A stretch of DNA of 9,655 bases, taken from the NCBI GenBank assembly GCA_002359025.1, contig DEPZ01000065.1:5607-15261 (forward strand). The letters run 5' to 3'. This document shows positions 5,234 to 9,655 of the stretch, piece after piece. The notes below the pieces were generated by a model that saw only the letters and a list, made by a program, of their open reading frames with translations, ran no database searches and was not told the DNA's origin. Numbering within the stretch: position 1 is the stretch's first letter; each line of letters opens with the position of its first letter. This stretch comes from Erysipelotrichaceae bacterium UBA3379. Its GTDB lineage: Bacteria > Bacillota_I > Bacilli_A > Erysipelotrichales > Coprobacillaceae. Position numbers and translations under genes: made by a program.

Positions 5234-7876
5234 ATGAAAAAATATGTTTACCTATTTAGTGAAGGGAACAAAGACATGCGTAATTTACTTGGTGGTAAAG
5301 GAGCAAACTTGGCTGAAATGACAAATATTGGTTTGCCAGTACCTCAAGGATTTACTGTCACTACTGAAGCTTGTACTCAATATTATGAGGATGGGAAACA
5401 AATTTCAAAAGAAATTGAAGATCAAGTTTATGAAAAACTTGCAGAGCTTGAAAAAATTACAGGTAAGACTATGGGAGATGTACATAACCCATTGCTTGTT
5501 TCCGTAAGATCAGGAGCAAGAGCTTCAATGCCTGGAATGATGGATACAGTCTTAAATTTAGGTTTGAATGATGACGTTGCTAGAGGATTTACTGAAGTTA
5601 CTCAAAATCCTAGATTTGTTTATGATAGTTATCGTCGTTTTATTCAAATGTTTGCTGATGTTGTTATGGGATTCCCAAAGAGCTCATTTGAACATCGTTT
5701 TGACAAAGTCAAAGAAGAAAAAGGTGTCGAATTTGATACTGATTTAACTGCTGAAGATTTAATGGAAGTGGTAGAAATTTACAAAACTGAATACAAAAAA
5801 CATGCAGGTGTTGATTTCCCACAAGATCCAAAAGTACAAATGATGGAAGCTATTAAAGCTGTATTTAGATCATGGAACAATGATCGTGCGATTACATATA
5901 GACGTTTAAATGATATCCCTGGAAGTTGGGGAACTGCTGTTAACGTTCAAGAAATGGTTTATGGTAATCGTGGTGAAACTTCTGGTACAGGTGTTGCATT
6001 TACAAGAAACCCTGCTACTGGTGAAAAGAAATTATATGGTGAATACTTAATGAATGCACAAGGTGAAGACGTTGTAGCTGGTATTCGTACACCTCAAACT
6101 ATTGATACTTTAAAAGAAGTTATGCCAGAATGTTATGATCAATTTGTAAAAATCAATAAAATTCTTGAAGATCATTATAAAGATATGCAAGATATGGAAT
6201 TTACAATTGAAGATGGTAAATTATTCATGCTTCAAACACGTAATGGTAAAAGAACTGCTGCTGCAGCATTAAAAATTGCTGTTGACTTAGTTAATGAAGG
6301 AATGATTACTAAAGAAGAAGCATTATTAAAAGTAGAACCAAAACAATTAGATCAATTATTACATCCTAATTTTGAAGAAGTTAGCTTACGTTGTGCACAT
6401 GTTATTGCTACTGGTTTAGCTGCATCTCCAGGAGCTGCATCTGGTCGTATTTATTTTACTGCTGAAGATGTTATTGAAGCACATAAAAATGGTGTTCAAG
6501 ATATCTTATTAGTACGTCAAGAAACTTCTCCTGAAGATATTGAAGGTATGAATATTGCACATGGTATTTTAACTATTCGTGGTGGTATGACTTCACATGC
6601 TGCAGTTGTTGCTAGAGGAATGGGAACTTGCTGTGTATGTGGATGTGGTTCTTTAAGAGTAGATGAAGAAGAAAAAGTATTAATTACACCAGATGGTAAA
6701 CAATATCATGAAGGTGACTATATGTCATTAGATGGAAGCACTGGTAATGTTTATGGTGAACAAATTAGAACTGTTGAACCAGAAATCAGTGGTGACTTTG
6801 AAACATTTATGACTTGGGCTGATGAAGTACGACGCTTACAAGTACGTACAAATGCCGATACTCCTAGAGATGCATTACAAGCTCGTAAATTTGGTGCAGA
6901 AGGTATTGGTTTATGTAGAACAGAACATATGTTCTTTGAAGAAGAAAGAATTTTCAACTTTAGACGTATGATTACTGCTGATAATGAAGAAACAAGAAGA
7001 GAAGCATTAGAAAAAATCTTGCCATATCAAAGATCTGACTTCAGAGAATTGTTTAAAGCTATGGAAATCTATCCAGTTACAATTCGTTTCTTAGATCCAC
7101 CTTTACATGAATTCTTACCACATACTGATGAAGAAATTAGACCTTTAGCTGAAAGCTTAGGTATGACTTTTGAAGCTTTAAAAGCACGTGTGGAATCATT
7201 AAAAGAATTCAACCCAATGATGGGTCATAGAGGTTGCCGTTTGGCTGTAACTTATCCTGAAATTGCAGAAATGCAAACAAGAGCAGTTATCGAAGCTGCT
7301 ATTGCAGTCAACAGAGAAGGTCAACATGTTGTACCTGAAATCATGATTCCATTGGTTGGAGATGTTAAAGAATTGCAATATGTTAAAAAAGTTGTTTGTG
7401 ATACAGCAGATAGTATTATTGAAAAAGCTGGTGTTGAATTAGAATATAAAGTTGGTACAATGATTGAAATTCCTAGAGCTGCTTTAACAGCTGATAAGAT
7501 TGCTAAAGAAGCTGAATTCTTCAGTTTTGGTACAAATGACTTAACTCAAATGACTTATGGATTCAGCCGTGATGATGCTGCTAAATTCTTAGATGAATAT
7601 TATAAGAAACAAATCTTTGAATCTGATCCATTTGCTAAGGTAGACCAAGAAGGTGTTGGACAATTAATGGAAATTGCTGCAACAAAAGGTCGTCAAACAA
7701 GACCAGATATCAAATTAGGTATCTGTGGTGAACATGGTGGAGAAGCAAGTTCAGTAGAATTCTGCCATAGATTAGGATTAAACTATGTTTCATGTTCTCC
7801 ATTCCGTGTACCTTTAGCTCGTTTAGCTGCTGCTCAAGCTGCTGTTAAAGAAAAAATGGCTAAAGAAAATGCGTAA
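5234..7876 (+). CDS. ppdK: Pyruvate, phosphate dikinase
   Basis: Catalyses the reversible reaction of PEP, AMP and pyrophosphate with pyruvate, ATP and phosphate; in anaerobes it can run as a pyrophosphate-linked glycolytic step or towards gluconeogenesis. At 880 residues it is full length. The ATP-grasp domain (about 1-340) has GGKGANLAEM near the start and SVRSGARASMPGMMDT from residue 90. The swivelling phosphohistidine domain (about 390-510) carries GGMTSHAAVVARG with the phosphorylated His at 455. The PEP/pyruvate barrel (about 515-876) has GLCRTEHMFF, GTNDLTQMTYG (766-776) and GICGEHGG with catalytic Cys at 831. H455 and C831 match the numbering I know from the Clostridium symbiosum enzyme. 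AAGGAGG precedes the ATG ideally, and two TAA stops follow in tandem. Codon choice is rich in GGT, GCT and CGT, in keeping with high expression. It forms a single-gene unit. No PPDK regulatory kinase/phosphatase gene is adjacent. Confidence 0.98.
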   Translation: MKKYVYLFSEGNKDMRNLLGGKGANLAEMTNIGLPVPQGFTVTTEACTQYYEDGKQISKEIEDQVYEKLAELEKITGKTMGDVHNPLLVSVRSGARASMPGMMDTVLNLGLNDDVARGFTEVTQNPRFVYDSYRRFIQMFADVVMGFPKSSFEHRFDKVKEEKGVEFDTDLTAEDLMEVVEIYKTEYKKHAGVDFPQDPKVQMMEAIKAVFRSWNNDRAITYRRLNDIPGSWGTAVNVQEMVYGNRGETSGTGVAFTRNPATGEKKLYGEYLMNAQGEDVVAGIRTPQTIDTLKEVMPECYDQFVKINKILEDHYKDMQDMEFTIEDGKLFMLQTRNGKRTAAAALKIAVDLVNEGMITKEEALLKVEPKQLDQLLHPNFEEVSLRCAHVIATGLAASPGAASGRIYFTAEDVIEAHKNGVQDILLVRQETSPEDIEGMNIAHGILTIRGGMTSHAAVVARGMGTCCVCGCGSLRVDEEEKVLITPDGKQYHEGDYMSLDGSTGNVYGEQIRTVEPEISGDFETFMTWADEVRRLQVRTNADTPRDALQARKFGAEGIGLCRTEHMFFEEERIFNFRRMITADNEETRREALEKILPYQRSDFRELFKAMEIYPVTIRFLDPPLHEFLPHTDEEIRPLAESLGMTFEALKARVESLKEFNPMMGHRGCRLAVTYPEIAEMQTRAVIEAAIAVNREGQHVVPEIMIPLVGDVKELQYVKKVVCDTADSIIEKAGVELEYKVGTMIEIPRAALTADKIAKEAEFFSFGTNDLTQMTYGFSRDDAAKFLDEYYKKQIFESDPFAKVDQEGVGQLMEIAATKGRQTRPDIKLGICGEHGGEASSVEFCHRLGLNYVSCSPFRVPLARLAAAQAAVKEKMAKENA

Positions 7877-7883
7877 TAAATAG

Positions 7884-7915
7884 AAACTGTAACTCGTCGA
7901 GTTACAGTTTTTTTT
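7884..7915 (+). terminator. Terminator of ppdK
   Basis: A perfect 12-base-pair stem (arms 7884-7895 and 7899-7910, loop GTC) ends in a run of eight T. It lies eight bases after the ppdK stop and is the strongest terminator in the window; it insulates the next operon. Confidence 0.93.
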
Positions 7916-7923
7916 ATATCTTA

Positions 7924-7952
7924 TCGACTGATACATTGATATATGGTATAAT
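7924..7952 (+). promoter_or_regulatory. Promoter of the dprA-like/rhomboid/galU operon
   Basis: TCGACT (7924-7929, four of six matches to the -35 consensus) is followed after 17 bases by TATAAT (7947-7952), preceded by TGG, so it is also an extended -10. Transcription near 7959 would give a leader of about 18 bases before the ATG at 7977. It starts directly after the ppdK terminator. Confidence 0.75.
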
Positions 7953-7976
7953 AATTTAAAGTGTGGTGGTTTAAGC

Positions 7977-8972
7977 ATGAAAATTCAATTGAATTTAGAT
8001 AGTATTGCAGTGTTATTATTTTGTGGTGATTTAGTGCTTGGAGGAAGCGTACCTCTATCTCAAGATGAGTGGTATGAAGTAGAAAAAAGGCTGAAGAGCT
8101 CATCAAAGAAATCACCATCAAAGCTTTTTGGTATGACTAAGGAAACAATGATGCAGATTCTTGGTATTGAGGAATATATTGCTTATAAGATGGTTGCGAG
8201 GTTTTCTATATTAAATGATTTGATGTATTCTTTATCAAACTTGGAAAGTGAAGGTATATATATTACAACAAAATATGAAGATAATTATCCTCAAAGATTA
8301 CGTACTGTTTTAAAGAAGAGAGCACCTTTATTTTTATATTATGTAGGTGATTTGTCTATAATGCAAAATATGGTATCTATTGTAGGTTTGCAAACAACCT
8401 CCGAAAAGAGACTCAATTCGTTTACAAAGAATTTGGTTACAAAACTTATTGATGAAGAAAGAGTTTTGGTATCTAGTGGATTAAAAGGTATTGATAATTA
8501 TGCGTTGAAATATCATTTACAACTGGGTGGTAATGCTGTATGTTTTGTAAGTGATCATTTGTTTGATAAAAGAAAAAATTATTCTAAATATATTAAAGAG
8601 GGAAGACTTGTCCTTGTGAGTGCTGTAGATCCATATGCTTTTTTTAATGTTACAAATGCATTAGATAGAAATATATATGTTTGTGGATTAAGTGAGTTAC
8701 AGTTTATTACTGCTACACATATAAATAGTGGTGGTGTATGGTTTACAACTATTCAAAATTTTCATTATCATTGGACAAAACAGCTTGTTCTTGATGATTC
8801 AAGATATAATGGAAATATAAGATTATTAGAGATGGGAGCAACGAAAGTGACATATGATGATATATTGTCTTTATTGACATTAGATCAAATTGTAGAAAAA
8901 AATGAACAAGTAGAGGAGGATGAAGAAATTCTAATAGATCAGATGTCTATTTTTGAATTTATTGATGAGTAA
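7977..8972 (+). CDS. Divergent DprA/Smf-family protein
   Basis: A 331-residue protein with the outline of DprA, the RecA loader for incoming single-stranded DNA, but with decayed motifs. Residues about 30-95 look like the helical N-terminal region. The Rossmann-like domain begins near YEDNYPQRL and runs through P-LFLYYVGDLSIM, SIVGLQ (G137), SSGLKGID (166-173), LQLGGNAVCFV, ALDRNIYVCGLSELQF (R231) and LLEMGATKVTYDDIL. In typical DprA these read GSR or GTR, SGxAxGID and RNRIIAGLS, so the Arg of the first motif is Gln and the RNR motif is altered. The C-terminal winged helix is absent; an acidic tail (VEEDEEILIDQ) ends the protein. The usual neighbour topA is missing. The ribosome site is weak (GGTGGT, eight bases away). 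Family membership is fairly sure. Whether it binds DNA or RecA is not, and a normal dprA may exist elsewhere. It heads an operon with the rhomboid and galU genes. Confidence 0.75.
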   Translation: MKIQLNLDSIAVLLFCGDLVLGGSVPLSQDEWYEVEKRLKSSSKKSPSKLFGMTKETMMQILGIEEYIAYKMVARFSILNDLMYSLSNLESEGIYITTKYEDNYPQRLRTVLKKRAPLFLYYVGDLSIMQNMVSIVGLQTTSEKRLNSFTKNLVTKLIDEERVLVSSGLKGIDNYALKYHLQLGGNAVCFVSDHLFDKRKNYSKYIKEGRLVLVSAVDPYAFFNVTNALDRNIYVCGLSELQFITATHINSGGVWFTTIQNFHYHWTKQLVLDDSRYNGNIRLLEMGATKVTYDDILSLLTLDQIVEKNEQVEEDEEILIDQMSIFEFIDE

Positions 8973-9603
8973 TATGTATAACTTAAAAAGATATATGAAA
9001 AAGTCACCTGTAACTATAGGTTTAATTATTATTTGTGTTATCGTTTATTTGATTTCATTTCTTCTTTTTGGAGAAGAAATGACTGCTGCTGAAGGATTGC
9101 TTTTTGGTGGATTTAATCCTGTTTATGTTCAAGTTAAACATGAGTATTGGAGATTGGTGACAGCCAATTTAATTCATTTTGGATTACTACATCTTGTAGT
9201 GAATTGTTATTCTTTGTTTGGTATAGGAATGTTTGTAGAATCAGTGCTTGATTTTAAAAGATATATGATTTTAATTTTAGTTTGTATGTTTTCTACAACA
9301 GGTATTCCTTATGTTTTATATTTAATGAATGGATACGGTATATATACTGTAAGTGGTGGTATCAGTGGTGTTATTTTTGGGTTGATTGGTGCTTTGGGGG
9401 CGCTTGCATATGTTTATAAAAATGTTTTTAGTGATATTTTTAGACAATTGGCACCAAATGTTATTGTCATGTTGTTGATATCATTTTTAATTCCGTCTAT
9501 TTCTTTATCTGGACATGTATCTGGGTTAATTGGTGGATTTATAGCAACATATATCTTAATTAAATTGAAAGATAAGAAAAAGAATGAAGATTTATTGAAT
9601 TAA
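8965..9603 (+). CDS. Rhomboid family intramembrane serine protease
   Basis: A polytopic membrane protease of 212 residues from the ATG at 8965. Hydrophobic segments fit a six-helix rhomboid core. The catalytic dyad is visible: Ser134 in GGISGVIFG (G-x-S-G) and His184 in LSGHVSGLIGG. H76 and N80 in LIHFGLLHLVVN supply the conserved H-x3-N of the second helix, and WRLVTANLIH forms the loop ahead of it. The start is uncertain. ATG 8965 overlaps the upstream stop as ATGAGTAA, ATG 8974 begins one base after that stop, ATG 8995 gives a shorter N-terminus, and TTG 8953 is possible. None has a strong ribosome site, so translation is probably coupled to the upstream gene. Rhomboids cut single-span membrane proteins; the substrate here cannot be deduced. 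The stop is followed at once by the galU ribosome site. Confidence 0.93.
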   Translation: MSNMYNLKRYMKKSPVTIGLIIICVIVYLISFLLFGEEMTAAEGLLFGGFNPVYVQVKHEYWRLVTANLIHFGLLHLVVNCYSLFGIGMFVESVLDFKRYMILILVCMFSTTGIPYVLYLMNGYGIYTVSGGISGVIFGLIGALGALAYVYKNVFSDIFRQLAPNVIVMLLISFLIPSISLSGHVSGLIGGFIATYILIKLKDKKKNEDLLN

Positions 9604-9614
9604 AGGAGAAAAAT

Positions 9615-9655
9615 ATGGGTGTAAAAAAAGTAAGAAAAGCAGTTATACCTGCAGC
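9615..9655 (+). CDS. galU: Start of UTP-glucose-1-phosphate uridylyltransferase (GalU), cut by the window edge
   Basis: Only 13 full codons are present: MGVKKVRKAVIPA, followed by the first two bases of another Ala codon. The KVRKAVIPAA beginning is typical of bacterial GalU, where it leads into the GLGTRFLPATK nucleotide-binding loop. GalU makes UDP-glucose from UTP and glucose-1-phosphate for glycolipids, teichoic acids and capsules. AAAGGAG at 9602-9608 gives a strong ribosome site six bases ahead of the ATG and overlaps the rhomboid stop, so the gene belongs to the same transcript. With so few residues the call rests on the N-terminal pattern alone; another nucleotidyltransferase of the same family is possible. 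Confidence 0.7.
   Translation, partial: MGVKKVRKAVIPA

Noticed and set aside
6751..6957. Minus-strand frame inside ppdK
   Set aside because: It is antisense to a strongly conserved enzyme region, without promoter or ribosome site.
7921..8121. Minus-strand frame across the dprA-like promoter
   Set aside because: It is antisense to a promoter and a gene start and resembles no protein.
1..9655. Search for mobile elements, CRISPR arrays, tRNA or rRNA, riboswitches and phage genes
   Set aside because: No direct repeats flanking genes, no spaced repeats, no transposase or integrase motifs, no cloverleaf or rRNA-like sequence, and no leader long enough for a riboswitch were seen.

Overview
This window is an AT-rich stretch of a Gram-positive chromosome. 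Protein likeness, strong Shine-Dalgarno sites, short 5' leaders and many hairpin-plus-T terminators point to a low-GC Firmicute. The gene set (short PhoH, DarA, FolC, CshA-type helicase, PPDK, rhomboid, GalU) best suits an anaerobic gut lineage such as the Erysipelotrichia, but that placement is inferred. TGA is used as a stop (end of folC) and does not interrupt any gene, so the standard bacterial code applies and this is not a TGA-as-Trp mollicute.

Layout. (1) Bases 1-394 hold the 3' end of phoH, which runs convergently into mutY (minus strand, 391-1416). The two stop codons overlap inside one hairpin that can terminate both transcripts. (2) A 122-base AT-rich divergent region (1417-1538) separates mutY from darA, a cyclic-di-AMP-binding PII-like protein. 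(3) A terminator sits at the darA stop, and folC follows 40 bases after that stop, without an obvious promoter of its own. This folC carries about 100 extra N-terminal residues that resemble a decayed GNAT acetyltransferase. (4) A DEAD-box helicase with dimerisation and DbpA-type RNA-binding regions has its own promoter and terminator. (5) ppdK is a single-gene unit with a strong promoter; a perfect 13-base palindrome fills most of the -35/-10 spacer. (6) A promoter at 7924-7952 drives a tightly packed set: a divergent DprA-family protein, a rhomboid protease and the first codons of galU, which is cut by the window edge.

The genes form a patchwork of housekeeping functions: DNA repair (mutY), second-messenger sensing (darA), folate polyglutamylation (folC), RNA remodelling, pyruvate/PEP interconversion (ppdK), membrane proteolysis and UDP-glucose synthesis. 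I see no mobile element, CRISPR array, tRNA, rRNA or prophage, and no gene-free stretch above 300 bases (the longest, between folded coding ends, is about 160). I do not see a clear new multi-gene system. The most unusual points are the GNAT-like/FolC fusion, the altered DarA ligand pocket, the palindrome in the ppdK promoter and the degenerate DprA paralogue.
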